DNA of 19,916 nucleotides, from NCBI GenBank assembly GCA_050255815.1, contig JBLMVJ010000003.1, positions 1 to 19,916 on the forward strand. The letters run 5' to 3'. The stretch is from JAGORM01 sp050255815. Its GTDB lineage: Bacteria; Patescibacteriota; Microgenomatia; Levybacterales; GWA1-39-11. A program made the position numbers and the translations under genes. The notes beneath the pieces are model-generated. The model saw only the letters and a program-made list of their open reading frames with translations. It had not been told where the DNA came from and did not search any database. Below are positions 1-7,496 of the stretch, piece by piece. Each line of letters starts with the position of its first letter. Positions within the stretch are counted from its first letter, which is position 1.

Positions 1-111
1 TGCAAGAATTAGTGCGTTTTTTGAATCAACATGCAGGGTAACTTCCGGACCCTTCCGCGTCATTGCCTCACGGTGTTTTGCCCAAAATAGTTCCTGCTCT
101 TGTTCCCTCAT
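1..111 (-). CDS. Hypothetical protein, partial (C-terminus beyond window edge)
   Basis: An ATG at 109-111 on the minus strand opens a frame of 37 codons that runs off the window edge without a stop. The visible N-terminus begins MREQEQELFWAKHREAM and is charged, with no signal peptide or membrane segment. A GGAAG-type ribosome binding site lies about 10 nt upstream. It follows ychF in the same direction after a 69-nt gap, with a hairpin in between. The family is not recognisable from so few residues. The frame could be accidental, though its orientation, binding site and lack of stops favour a real gene. Confidence 0.4.
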   Translation of the reverse strand, partial: MREQEQELFWAKHREAMTRKGPEVTLHVDSKNALILA

Positions 112-142
112 AATATTTTATCTTCCGATTTTAAGGCGCGCA

Positions 143-163
143 GTCTTGAGTTTGTCGAAAGAC
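143..163. repeat. REP-like short inverted repeat
   Basis: An imperfect palindrome with arms GTCTT and AAGAC surrounds a GAGTTTGTCGA core. It resembles the short dispersed palindromes with a TTCGACAAnCTCA core found in intergenic spacers of many bacteria. It sits between ychF and the edge gene. This is one copy only, so its repeat nature is inferred from general resemblance and not from copies in the window. Confidence 0.35.
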
Positions 164-172
164 GAGCACCGC

Positions 173-195
173 AAAATTGGTCAACGACCAATTTT
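173..195 (-). terminator. Perfect hairpin spanning the ychF stop codon
   Basis: A 10-bp perfect inverted repeat, AAAATTGGTC and GACCAATTTT, has a 3-nt loop and straddles the ychF TGA stop at 181-183. On the minus strand it ends in TTTT, but no long U-tract follows. It is therefore either a weak intrinsic terminator or an mRNA 3'-end structure. The last ychF codons form one arm of the stem. Confidence 0.45.
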
Positions 196-1281
196 GAATT
201 CAGTGACGTCTCCGTCCTGCATCGCATAATCTTTACCTTCGAGTCGAGCCTTTCCATTTGCCCTAGAGTTCTTCCATCCGCCTAACTCTACAAAATCTTT
301 GTATGAGACTACTTCAGCCTTAATAAATTTCTGCATGAAATCCGTGTGGATTTCCCCTGCGGCTTCAACTGCGGTAAAACCTTTTTTAATAGTCCATGCC
401 CTGGCCTCTATTTCACCGCAAGTCAAGAAACTTATTAAGCCGAGTTTTTCATATGCTTTCTGAATTAATCTTTCAAGTCCTGACTTCTCCACACCCAGTT
501 CGAGCAGATATTGTTTTGCATCTTCATCCCCCAGCTCTGCTAGTTCCGATTCTATCTTTGCGCACACCACAACCATTTGGTCTTTATCTATTCCTAACAG
601 ATCAGCGTACTTTTTCATGACCTCCGGCATTTTCAAATCTGAGTAAGACTGTTCAGATACATTCAGGACTATTATTTGAGGTTTTGAGGATAATAATCCC
701 AAATCTTGTACAGAAGCTAATTCATCATCAGATAAAGCAACAGCATACGCACTCTTCCCGGCATCTAGCTCGGCTTTTAATTTTTGTACCGCGGATTGTT
801 TATTTTTATCAGTCCGCAGAGCCTTCTCATTTACTTTTTCTAACGTCTGTAAATCTGCAAGAATCAACTCTGTGTTAATGGTTTCATAGTCACTTTTGGG
901 GTCAACCGCTCCCTCTTTGATAACATCCGGGTCTTCAAATGCCCGTACTACATGTGCCACTACTTTTACTTCACGAATATGTGATAAAAATTTATTGCCG
1001 AGTCCCGCTCCCTCAGATGCTCCTTTGACCAGCCCCGCAATATCTACAAATTCAACCGTAGCTGGCTTAAGAGGAGGTAAAGATCCTAGGTTTAATTCGT
1101 TTTTTGTAATCTCTGCTAACTTTACGAGACGTTCATCCGGCACCGGCACTACCCCAACATTTGGCTCTATGGTTGCAAATGGATAATTAGCTGCCAGTGC
1201 CTGCTGCTTTTTTAAAAGAGCATTAAACAACGTGCTTTTCCCTACATTTGGCAACCCCACAATCCCGACTGATAGATTCAT
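181..1281 (-). CDS. ychF: Ribosome-associated ATPase YchF (OBG-family)
   Basis: A 366-residue P-loop NTPase of the usual YchF length (about 363). The G1 loop GLPNVGKST is at residues 9-17 and the G3 motif DIAGL at 80-84. The G4 position reads NVSE (207-210) in place of NKxD, the feature that makes YchF prefer ATP over GTP. A coiled-coil insertion around residues 140-175 and a C-terminal TGS domain (about 282-364) complete the family layout. In other bacteria YchF binds ribosomes and affects start-site choice and stress responses. The start is fixed by the P-loop distance from the N-terminus and by an extended -10 box seven nt upstream. The gene is monocistronic or leads into the small gene at the window edge. 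Confidence 0.97.
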   Translation of the reverse strand: MNLSVGIVGLPNVGKSTLFNALLKKQQALAANYPFATIEPNVGVVPVPDERLVKLAEITKNELNLGSLPPLKPATVEFVDIAGLVKGASEGAGLGNKFLSHIREVKVVAHVVRAFEDPDVIKEGAVDPKSDYETINTELILADLQTLEKVNEKALRTDKNKQSAVQKLKAELDAGKSAYAVALSDDELASVQDLGLLSSKPQIIVLNVSEQSYSDLKMPEVMKKYADLLGIDKDQMVVVCAKIESELAELGDEDAKQYLLELGVEKSGLERLIQKAYEKLGLISFLTCGEIEARAWTIKKGFTAVEAAGEIHTDFMQKFIKAEVVSYKDFVELGGWKNSRANGKARLEGKDYAMQDGDVTEFKIGR

Positions 1282-1288
1282 GAAGGTA

Positions 1289-1297
1289 ATTATAGCA
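1289..1297 (-). promoter_or_regulatory. Extended -10 promoter of ychF (leaderless layout)
   Basis: On the minus strand TGCTATAAT is followed by 7 nt (TACCTTC) and then the ychF ATG. With normal -10 to +1 spacing, transcription would start at or one base before the ATG, so the mRNA would have no leader. No Shine-Dalgarno sequence is present. Confidence 0.65.
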
Positions 1298-1405
1298 GAC
1301 CTTAACGGAGTTTTTTATTCTCTGACAACATCCTAATATTTTTTTCACTCCCCCTTGTCTTGTTTCGCGTTTAGATAGAAGCAAAAGAATCCTGGAAAAA
1401 AATCG

Positions 1406-2017
1406 TTACTTTCTTTTATGTGAACGGATTTGTTGCCAAAGCCAAACCCCGGCAAGAATAAGGTCAACAACTACAATAAGCCAAGTAATGAATCCAAGGA
1501 TTCCAAACCCAGCATATCCCCCTGTCATGTTCCATCCATAACCACTCCAACCCATCATAGGAAATACACCTCCTCCCGTTGCATTTTGGTTACTCATCAT
1601 TCTATTAATAAAAGATGGCGTATTTGCAGGGAATTGTGCATCTGAGAAGCATCCGCTTCCCCGCTCGCCCCAGACAATGTGCATTTGTGTATCACCATTT
1701 TCTCCCATCATTTGTTGGATCCTTTGGTCCCAGTACACATGATTCTGTGTGCTCCCCGCAGATTGTCCCATAAAGTACTCACCCAATTTCTCATAATCAT
1801 CACCGCTAAGATTTTTACAGGAAATTGTTTTGTTCTGAAGATTCTGATAGATTTTCTGTCCTGTATCCTGCATAGTTTGTTCTTCGTTAAGATCGCTCTG
1901 TGCCGGGGTAGGCTGTCCATAATATCCACCCATCATACCCATCTGTGCATAGGTTACCTGAGGTGTTATTAAAAAGACTGTAAATACTGCCAATAAAATA
2001 ATGGGTAGTTGTTTCAT
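1406..2017 (-). CDS. Secreted Met-rich, membrane-anchored protein of the csoR operon
   Basis: A 203-residue protein with an N-terminal signal peptide (about 1-24, probable cleavage after VTYA) and one transmembrane helix near the C-terminus (about 171-194), ending in a basic tail SHKRK. The exported part carries clustered Met residues (MGMMGG at 26-31, QQMMGE at 101-106, MMGW at 154-157), His residues and two Cys (67 and 123). These can bind soft metals such as Cu(I). Its ATG overlaps the csoR stop by 4 nt (ATGA), so the two genes are almost certainly translated together and co-regulated. A periplasmic or cell-surface copper-handling role is inferred from that linkage and the Met content. No known domain was recognised. 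Confidence 0.8.
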   Translation of the reverse strand: MKQLPIILLAVFTVFLITPQVTYAQMGMMGGYYGQPTPAQSDLNEEQTMQDTGQKIYQNLQNKTISCKNLSGDDYEKLGEYFMGQSAGSTQNHVYWDQRIQQMMGENGDTQMHIVWGERGSGCFSDAQFPANTPSFINRMMSNQNATGGGVFPMMGWSGYGWNMTGGYAGFGILGFITWLIVVVDLILAGVWLWQQIRSHKRK

Positions 2018-2289
2018 AATTCTTGTCTTTTGAATACTTTCATAACTTCAGCAAATGCCTTGTCACTCTGTCCTTTTGATATTGCATCAGAGACACATCT
2101 TTGCAAGTGGTTCTCCATAATAATATTTCTGGTATTTTTCAAAGCGCTTTCAATTGCCTGTATCTGATGAAGGACATCTATGCAATAGGTATCTTCATTA
2201 ATCATATCTATCACTTTATTAAGATGGCCTTTTGCAATTTTTAATCTGTGCCGTATTCTTTCTTCTGTATTTTTTGGTCTATATGCCAT
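2014..2289 (-). CDS. csoR: Copper-sensing repressor, CsoR/RcnR family
   Basis: A 91-residue all-helical DUF156-family repressor. With the ATG at 2289 the ligand triad falls at Cys36, His61 and Cys65 (HLQRC), the same numbers as in the Mycobacterium tuberculosis CsoR that binds Cu(I). A longer frame beginning with TTG at 2337 is rejected because that TTG is the -35 box. The ATG at 2289 has a strong GGGGG ribosome site. CsoR proteins bind operator DNA without metal and release it when Cu(I) binds. A CsoR-like operator lies directly over this gene's own promoter, implying autoregulation. It is followed by a 4-nt overlap with the Met-rich membrane protein. No copper ATPase or CopZ is present within the window. 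Confidence 0.93.
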   Translation of the reverse strand: MAYRPKNTEERIRHRLKIAKGHLNKVIDMINEDTYCIDVLHQIQAIESALKNTRNIIMENHLQRCVSDAISKGQSDKAFAEVMKVFKRQEL

Positions 2290-2337
2290 ATATCCCCCTA
2301 CCAGGGATATATTACCTCCAAAGATAATCTGTTGCAA
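2290..2337 (-). promoter_or_regulatory. csoR promoter with overlapping CsoR-like operator
   Basis: On the minus strand TTGCAA (2332-2337), a 17-nt spacer and TAATAT (2309-2314) form a good sigma70-type promoter. A palindrome with perfect ATATCCC and GGGATAT arms covers 2290-2310. It overlaps the end of the -10 box, the start site and the ribosome site. The C-tract/G-tract flanked by AT matches the general form of CsoR operators. Repression by CsoR and relief by copper are inferred. Confidence 0.7.
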
Positions 2338-2443
2338 GTGATTTGGATCACATTTATAGGATATTGCTTAAAATGATAGGGTTTGATCTATTTTTAGAAA
2401 GGTTCTGCTAAACTCTCTACGCACTTGGCATATAATACCCGTT

Positions 2444-3505
2444 CTAATTATGTTTTACCCCCTCTTGTCTGGGTAAAAGCAGATGAAATGTTGATCCTTT
2501 ACCATAAGTACTTTTTACCCATAACTGCCCCTTATGGTACCTCGTTATGTTGTACGCAATATGTAACCCTAGACCCAAGCCCTTCTTCCCACTTCTTTCT
2601 GCATCTTGTGTCCTGAAGAACCGTTCAAATATCTTACCCTGCATATCTTTAGGGATACCTACTCCATAGTCTCTCACGGTAAGCTCAACGGAAGAATCAA
2701 TGTCCCTTATTTTTACCATTATCTTTTTTGATTGTGGGGAATACTTAACGGCATTAGCTAATAAGTTAACAATTGTCTGTCTAATTTTTTGCTTATCACC
2801 ATACACAGTAGCATCTGACCTTCCGGTAAAAATAATTCTATGCGTCTTAGTTATAAACTGCTGGTCTTGCACTATGTCATTTACCAGGGAATAGAGGGAA
2901 AAAGGTTCCTCACTGTATATAAACTTTCCTGATTCAATCCGCGTGAGGTCCAACAGGTCATTAATAATAGCATTAATTGCCCCTGTCTGTTGGTCAATCT
3001 TAGATAGATACTGCAAGCTATTTTGGGCCATCCCTTTATTTTTAAGAAGTTGTGCATAGGTCTTAATGGCAGTCAAGGGATTTTTCAATTCATGGCTCAC
3101 TATACCTATAAACTCATCTTTCTGTGTATCTGCCATACTCCTGGCCTCACTGATAAAACTCACAATAATGCCACCAATAATAAAAAAGCTAAGAGAAATC
3201 AATGAATAGATATCTGTAAAAGGAGTGTTTGCCGAAAATAAAACAAGAACATCTAGAAAAGCTGCCATAAAAGTTGCTAAAAGTCCGGGACCCAGACCCC
3301 CATACCAGGCGCTGAGGATAACAACAAGCATCAGAAGATGATATGCGGTGTGATCCGGAATAACATTCAGTAAAAGAAGCTTTGCTAGTATGACAAGTGC
3401 TGCGAGGATGATTGGAAGTAAATATCTTTTTAATTTACTCCGCTTATGGGATTGGGTGAGTTTAACACTTATTTTTATAACCGCATTCCACAACAGGTCA
3501 ATCAT
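2444..3505 (-). CDS. Sensor histidine kinase with DUF4118-type membrane domain (orphan)
   Basis: A 353-residue membrane histidine kinase. Residues about 27-118 hold several hydrophobic helices containing WYGGLGPGLLA, typical of the DUF4118 domain found in KdpD-like kinases. The HisKA dimerisation domain has the H-box VSHELKNPL with phospho-acceptor His138. The ATPase domain shows the N-box VNLLANAVKYS (246-256), G1 box RDYGVGIP (278-285) and G2 box KGLGLGLHIA (308-317). There is no extracytoplasmic sensor of size and no HAMP domain, so it likely senses through its membrane helices. No response regulator is adjacent, and its partner must be encoded elsewhere. It has its own -10 box upstream, separate from the gene at 3556-4629. 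Confidence 0.93.
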   Translation of the reverse strand: MIDLLWNAVIKISVKLTQSHKRSKLKRYLLPIILAALVILAKLLLLNVIPDHTAYHLLMLVVILSAWYGGLGPGLLATFMAAFLDVLVLFSANTPFTDIYSLISLSFFIIGGIIVSFISEARSMADTQKDEFIGIVSHELKNPLTAIKTYAQLLKNKGMAQNSLQYLSKIDQQTGAINAIINDLLDLTRIESGKFIYSEEPFSLYSLVNDIVQDQQFITKTHRIIFTGRSDATVYGDKQKIRQTIVNLLANAVKYSPQSKKIMVKIRDIDSSVELTVRDYGVGIPKDMQGKIFERFFRTQDAERSGKKGLGLGLHIAYNITRYHKGQLWVKSTYGKGSTFHLLLPRQEGVKHN

Positions 3506-3514
3506 GGGACAGAG

Positions 3515-3523
3515 AGTATATCA
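3515..3523 (-). promoter_or_regulatory. Extended -10 promoter of the histidine kinase gene
   Basis: TGATATACT on the minus strand ends 9 nt before the ATG at 3505, giving a predicted leader of about 2-3 nt. No Shine-Dalgarno sequence fits between them. Confidence 0.5.
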
Positions 3524-3555
3524 CACTGGCTTTAATCCTTTACTGAAAACCAATT

Positions 3556-4629
3556 TTACTGGCCTTTGGGTTTGGGGGAAGTGCCAGGATTTGCGGCAAC
3601 CGCTATTTTTGCTACCTGGTTGATTTTTTCATTTGACAGCTCGCTGGCTGCTACCACCTCATACACATAGTCCTTCGAATTATCGTACAGCTTAGAAGTT
3701 ACCTCTTCCTGCACGTGAGTATTATTAAGAACTTTAGAAATATCTGTATGGTCTTTTTTAATCAGCGCAATTGCCCTCTCTTGTGCATGCTCCCGTGCAG
3801 CCCTATTATTAGTTGCAATTGCTTCCCCATAATTTCCTATATCCTCACCATACACGTCCTCAAAATATACTTCTAACCCTTTATAAACCGTTCCTTCTCC
3901 TGCATGATGGGCCCATATATACAAGCCTACATCTCCAGCAAAAAAATCACTATTTTGCTCTAATAATTCACCTGCCACTTTAAGACTTAAAAAAGGATCC
4001 ACTCTATCATCCCTTTCATCATTCACTACCATTCCGGCTCCTCTGGCAGTTTTTTCCATAAGCTGGACAATTCCTCTTGCGCCGGAAGTTTTATTGGTAA
4101 CATCAGTTCCCCCTCCATTTTCTATAGACACAATTCCTGTCAGTGCATCCTTTGAAATCCCGTACTTTTTTGCGGTCTGCCCTATTTCACTTTGGAACTG
4201 CAGGGGAATAGCCAGGTGTTCCTGTTCAAAGCCTTGTTTTGCTGCAATTTTTTGCTTAAACACATCTACCTCTGCCCGTGCCTGTGCCTTCTGATTGCTA
4301 TCCAAATCATGGAAAACCGTGTCAAAAAGCGCGTTCCTCTCCTGAGCTTTCTCCGGCTTTGAAACGGCTGCTTGTTGAGGCTCCATAGCATGCGCCGTAT
4401 CAGGCAAAAATGTCACACTCACTCCATTATCTGTGTCTGCACCTCCGCCTATGTCATTTGCGAATGTTTTGAGCATTCCCGTAGCTCCTATGGTTGCCAG
4501 GGCTATACGTAACGCCTTACTTTTTGCTGCCTTGCTCAGCCACGATTCATGGCGGCGTTCAACAGTTCCCCAATTTTTCCTGTGGATTATTTCATGGGAT
4601 TTTGGTTTTTCCCTGGAAAAATCTACCAT
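3556..4629 (-). CDS. Lytic-transglycosylase-like (lysozyme-fold) protein
   Basis: A 357-residue protein with a central lysozyme-like domain. The segment TAKKYGISKDALTGIVSIEN (about 152-171) matches the catalytic helix of SLT-type transglycosylases, with Glu170 as the likely catalytic acid. It is followed by SGARGIVQLMEKTAR (182-196), equivalent to the family's G-x-x-QxxxxTA motif, and a helical region ending near residue 300. The N-terminal 35 residues are basic, followed by a weakly hydrophobic stretch (about 39-56) that might anchor or export the protein. The C-terminus is Pro/Lys-rich. The likely role is cutting peptidoglycan for wall remodelling or secretion assembly. Its localisation and substrate are inferred from fold only. 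Confidence 0.8.
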   Translation of the reverse strand: MVDFSREKPKSHEIIHRKNWGTVERRHESWLSKAAKSKALRIALATIGATGMLKTFANDIGGGADTDNGVSVTFLPDTAHAMEPQQAAVSKPEKAQERNALFDTVFHDLDSNQKAQARAEVDVFKQKIAAKQGFEQEHLAIPLQFQSEIGQTAKKYGISKDALTGIVSIENGGGTDVTNKTSGARGIVQLMEKTARGAGMVVNDERDDRVDPFLSLKVAGELLEQNSDFFAGDVGLYIWAHHAGEGTVYKGLEVYFEDVYGEDIGNYGEAIATNNRAAREHAQERAIALIKKDHTDISKVLNNTHVQEEVTSKLYDNSKDYVYEVVAASELSNEKINQVAKIAVAANPGTSPKPKGQ

Positions 4630-4635
4630 GGAACC

Positions 4636-4644
4636 AGTATAGCA
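4636..4644 (-). promoter_or_regulatory. Extended -10 promoter of the transglycosylase-like gene
   Basis: TGCTATACT on the minus strand ends 6 nt before the ATG at 4629, which places +1 at the A of the ATG. No ribosome binding site is present, so the mRNA is predicted to be leaderless. Confidence 0.6.
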
Positions 4645-4665
4645 AAATCTTCTTTTTATCCGGGG

Positions 4666-4845
4666 TTATTTTTTGGGTGGGGGGACTTTTGCGCCTTCTT
4701 CACGGGCTTCTGAGAGCCCTATAGCAACTGCCTGTTTTGGGTTGGTCACTTTCTTGCCACTGCCACCGCTGCGCAGTTTTCCTTCATGCATTTCATGCAT
4801 GGCTTTTTTAACTTTTTCTTGTGCTTTCTTACCGTATTTTGCCAT
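4666..4845 (-). CDS. DUF6496-like small basic protein
   Basis: A 59-residue protein, starting MAKYGKKAQEKVKKAMHEMH and ending KVPPPKK. The order of elements (Lys-rich start, MHE, a GKLRSG loop, SGKKVT, KQAVAIGLSEARE, KVP) matches the small conserved family annotated as DUF6496 in many bacteria. Its function is unknown. It is very basic and may bind nucleic acid. An AAAGGT ribosome site precedes the ATG. It lies downstream of, and in the same direction as, the KGG-repeat protein, separated by 114 bp with two hairpins. Confidence 0.8.
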   Translation of the reverse strand: MAKYGKKAQEKVKKAMHEMHEGKLRSGGSGKKVTNPKQAVAIGLSEAREEGAKVPPPKK

Positions 4846-4866
4846 TACTTAATACCTTTCTTCTTC

Positions 4867-4885
4867 CCTCTCCCTATGGGAGAGG
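4867..4885. repeat. REP-like palindrome
   Basis: A perfect 8-bp inverted repeat (CCTCTCCC, loop TAT, GGGAGAGG) is followed on the plus strand by AATAAAGGGTGTGGG. The whole resembles widespread intergenic elements with CCCTCTCCC...GGGAGAGGG...GGGTGAGGG layout. No T-tract follows on either strand, so it is not a convincing terminator. It sits between the two tiny genes. Confidence 0.5.
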
Positions 4886-4924
4886 AATAAAGGGTGTGGG
4901 AAAAGAAGTATCAATGATAAATTC

Positions 4925-4947
4925 AGCAGAAGCGATTTACTTCTGCT
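4925..4947 (-). terminator. Hairpin downstream of the KGG-repeat gene
   Basis: AGCAGAAG and CTTCTGCT form a perfect 8-bp stem with a 7-nt loop, 13 nt past the stop codon of the small gene read on the minus strand. The downstream sequence is AT-rich (GAATTTATC) but lacks a solid U-tract, so termination may be partial. Confidence 0.45.
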
Positions 4948-4959
4948 CCGGGAGAGAAT

Positions 4960-5124
4960 TTACGATTCTCCTCCTTCTCTTGCGACCCGTTCCCTGGTCT
5001 CTTGATCTGCTGACGCAAGTCCTCTCTTTGACTTACCGCCGGAACGTCCGCCTTTGCTTCCTTTATGGGAATTCCGGCCTCCTTTTGCCCTGGCTTCCTT
5101 TGTAAGGTTATCTCCTCTTGGCAT
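4960..5124 (-). CDS. KGG-repeat small stress-type protein
   Basis: A 54-residue, strongly basic protein with three Gly-Gly motifs: AKGGRN (13-18), SKGGRS (23-28) and the C-terminal REGGES (49-54). The segment GLASADQETRERVAREGG (35-52) matches the KGG repeat (stress-induced bacterial acidophilic repeat, as in E. coli YciG and GsiB-type proteins), whose family form is G-(F/L)-(A/S)-x-(M/A)-D-x-(E/D)...A-x-x-GG. The ATG at 5122-5124 has a clear GGAGGT ribosome site 8 nt upstream. Relatives are induced by general stress or starvation. Induction here is not shown by the sequence. A TATAGT -10-like element lies about 30 nt upstream. Confidence 0.8.
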   Translation of the reverse strand: MPRGDNLTKEARAKGGRNSHKGSKGGRSGGKSKRGLASADQETRERVAREGGES

Positions 5125-5246
5125 ATATCTTCACCTCCATATCAGGCTCACATTATGGGACTATACTATAAAGTTGGCCACAAAATTGCGTAACAAAAGG
5201 GAAAGAGATTGTCTCTCTCCAGCTCCAGGGAGTGAAGGTCTGAATG

Positions 5247-5255
5247 TGTTAAAAT
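5247..5255 (+). promoter_or_regulatory. Extended -10 promoter of the sensor-trehalose-phosphate synthase gene
   Basis: TGTTAAAAT ends 6 nt before the GTG start at 5262, which puts +1 on the G of GTG. No recognisable -35 and no good ribosome site are seen, which fits an extended -10 leaderless transcript. Confidence 0.5.
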
Positions 5256-5261
5256 AAGGCA

Positions 5262-7496
5262 GTGAAGCAAATTTTATTTGCCATTTTGATTATCGTTTCA
5301 ATTACCAGCCTCATAACGTTTACCTTTACTTTAAGCCAGATAAATACTGAGGAACAGAGGCTGGAAACGGATATTTACAACCGCTCCGTCCTATTGTCTG
5401 ACAGCTTAAAAGAATCTGTAGAGCCTAACTTTATCAATAATTCAAATGCTTATCTTCAAAATGTTGTTGAAAGGTTTGTTGATAAAAACCGTTTTGCAGG
5501 ATTAGTAATACTTGATAATAAAGAGAATGTAGTTGCGGTTTCTTCCGAATTACCAAAAGAAATTACCAGTGTAGAAACCATAGCAACAGATGTAATGGAT
5601 AGTGATAAAGCAAACGGCGACTTTGTGAAGCTCAATAATAAAAAAATGTACGCGTTTGCTTCCCCGCTGCATCAGGATAAAAGCGTTGTAGGATCTCTCA
5701 TTATCATCCAGAATGCAGGATACATAGACGCGCGGCTCAGTGATATTTGGAAAAATAATATAATACGTCTTTTTTTGCAGGCTTCTGCTTTAGCAGTTGC
5801 AGGTTTTCTTATAATCCGCTGGTTAACGTACTCTTTCTTAGGAAGGCTTGCGGATATTCTGCGCTCCGTCAGCAGTGAAGGTGATAACCCTCAAAAAAAT
5901 ACTTCTATTCCGCTTTTTTTTAAACCTTTGTCCCATGAGATAACCAATATCAGAAGGAATTTATTAGAGGCCCGCATTGCAGCAAGCGAAGAAGCAGCGG
6001 CAAACCTGGAAAAACTGGATTCCCCCTGGACCGCTGAACGTTTGAGGGTATTTGTGAAAGACATTCTGGAGGATAAAAAAATTTATGTTGTTTCAAGCAG
6101 GGAACCTTATATCCATACGAAAAACGGCAATAAAATTGAGCACCATTTCCCGGCAAGCGGAATGGTCACTGCAATAGAACCGGTCATGAGAGCCACAGGA
6201 GGCATGTGGATTGCGCATGGAGGCGGAGACGCTGACCAACAAGTGGTTAACCGGGAAAATAATGTCCAAGTTCCCCCTGCAGACCCCAAATATACCCTCA
6301 AACGCATTTGGCTTACCCCTGAAGAGGAAAAAGGATATTACGCCGGATTTTCAAATGAAGGAATCTGGCCGCTTTGCCACATGGCCCACACGCGTCCTAT
6401 TTTTAGAAAAAGTGATTGGATTGAATATAAACGGGTGAATGAAAAATTCGCAGAGACTATTCTGAAAGAAATTGCAGACCAAAAAAATCCTATTATTTTT
6501 ATCCAGGACTTCCATTTATCACTTCTACCGCGGTTAATTAAAGACAAACACCCGGGAGCAACCATAGGTATGTTTTGGCATATTCCCTGGCCTAATGCAG
6601 AAGCCTTTAGTATTTGCCCATGGAGAAAGGAAATGCTTGAAGGCATTTTAGGAGCAGATATTCTGGGCTTTCATACTCAGCTGTTTTGCAATAATTTTAT
6701 TACTACCGTAAGCCGTGAAATTGAGTCTCTGGTTGACCTGGAACAGTTTGCTATTACTAAAAATGGACATACCACCTATATTAAGCCTTTCCCTATTAGC
6801 ATTGCTTTTACAAATGGCTCATCTTCAGAAGAAAAGATAGAGGAAAAAATAAAAGAAGGCCGTGAACATCTGGAAAAATTAGGGATTAAAACAAAATACC
6901 TGGGTCTTGGAGTTGACCGCCTTGACTACACAAAAGGAATCCTTGAAAGATTAAAAGCTGTTGAATTGTTCCTGCATAAAAACCCTTCCTATATAGGAAA
7001 TTTTACTTTTCTGCAACTTTGTGCACCCAGCCGCACTACCATAAAGGAGTACCAGGATTTCTCCATAAAAGTCCAGGCTGAAGTAGACCGCATTAATGCT
7101 GTGTTTAAGAAAAATAATTATAAACCTATCATATTTATCAATAAGCACCACAGCCAGGATTACATCTTTTCATTGTACAGAACTGCTGACTTTTGCATGG
7201 TTACTTCACTTAATGACGGAATGAACCTGGTTGCAAAAGAGTTTGTGAGCGCACGTGATGATGAACAAGGCGTGTTAATTTTGAGTGAGTTTACCGGGGC
7301 GGCGCTGGAGCTTCATGACGCACTCATTATTAACCCATATGATGGTGAAACAACGGCAGAAGCAATTAGAGCCGCATTGGAAATGAAACCTGCAGAAGAG
7401 AAAAAGAGAATGAGGAGGATGAGGAATGCAGTCAAAAAATATAACGTATACCGCTGGTCAGCAGAATTTTTGAAAACCATGGTAGATTTGGGATAA
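5262..7496 (+). CDS. Membrane sensor fused to trehalose-6-phosphate synthase (GT20)
   Basis: A 744-residue fusion. Residues 1-27 form a membrane helix and about 28-165 an extracytoplasmic Cache-like sensor (VDKNRFAGLVILDNKENVVAV, 73-93, has the usual strand pattern). A second helix spans about 168-193, followed by a helical linker to about 265. Residues 272-744 are a full GT20 domain that joins glucose from a nucleotide sugar to glucose-6-phosphate to make trehalose-6-phosphate. Residues equivalent to the OtsA active site are kept: Arg280 (VVSSREPY), Asp416 (IQDFHL), His440 (WHIPWP), Arg553 and Lys558 (DRLDYTKG), Asp652 and Glu660 (NDGMNLVAKE). OtsA alone is about 470 residues, so the first 270 are an addition. 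The GTG is the first start after an in-frame stop at 5250. It joins the next gene without a gap. No OtsB phosphatase is seen. Confidence 0.92.
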   Translation: MKQILFAILIIVSITSLITFTFTLSQINTEEQRLETDIYNRSVLLSDSLKESVEPNFINNSNAYLQNVVERFVDKNRFAGLVILDNKENVVAVSSELPKEITSVETIATDVMDSDKANGDFVKLNNKKMYAFASPLHQDKSVVGSLIIIQNAGYIDARLSDIWKNNIIRLFLQASALAVAGFLIIRWLTYSFLGRLADILRSVSSEGDNPQKNTSIPLFFKPLSHEITNIRRNLLEARIAASEEAAANLEKLDSPWTAERLRVFVKDILEDKKIYVVSSREPYIHTKNGNKIEHHFPASGMVTAIEPVMRATGGMWIAHGGGDADQQVVNRENNVQVPPADPKYTLKRIWLTPEEEKGYYAGFSNEGIWPLCHMAHTRPIFRKSDWIEYKRVNEKFAETILKEIADQKNPIIFIQDFHLSLLPRLIKDKHPGATIGMFWHIPWPNAEAFSICPWRKEMLEGILGADILGFHTQLFCNNFITTVSREIESLVDLEQFAITKNGHTTYIKPFPISIAFTNGSSSEEKIEEKIKEGREHLEKLGIKTKYLGLGVDRLDYTKGILERLKAVELFLHKNPSYIGNFTFLQLCAPSRTTIKEYQDFSIKVQAEVDRINAVFKKNNYKPIIFINKHHSQDYIFSLYRTADFCMVTSLNDGMNLVAKEFVSARDDEQGVLILSEFTGAALELHDALIINPYDGETTAEAIRAALEMKPAEEKKRMRRMRNAVKKYNVYRWSAEFLKTMVDLG

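Noticed and set aside
1282..1405. Possible gene or small RNA between ychF and the Met-rich gene
   Set aside because: No frame with a ribosome site and no strong hairpin were seen; only the ychF promoter and AT-rich sequence.
2290..2337. Extended csoR start at a TTG codon (2337), adding 16 residues
   Set aside because: The TTG is part of the -35 box and the ATG at 2289 has a strong ribosome site and gives the standard ligand numbering.
4821..5257. Plus-strand open frames in the spacer before the trehalose-6-phosphate synthase
   Set aside because: They are antisense to the two small minus-strand genes, which have family matches and ribosome sites.
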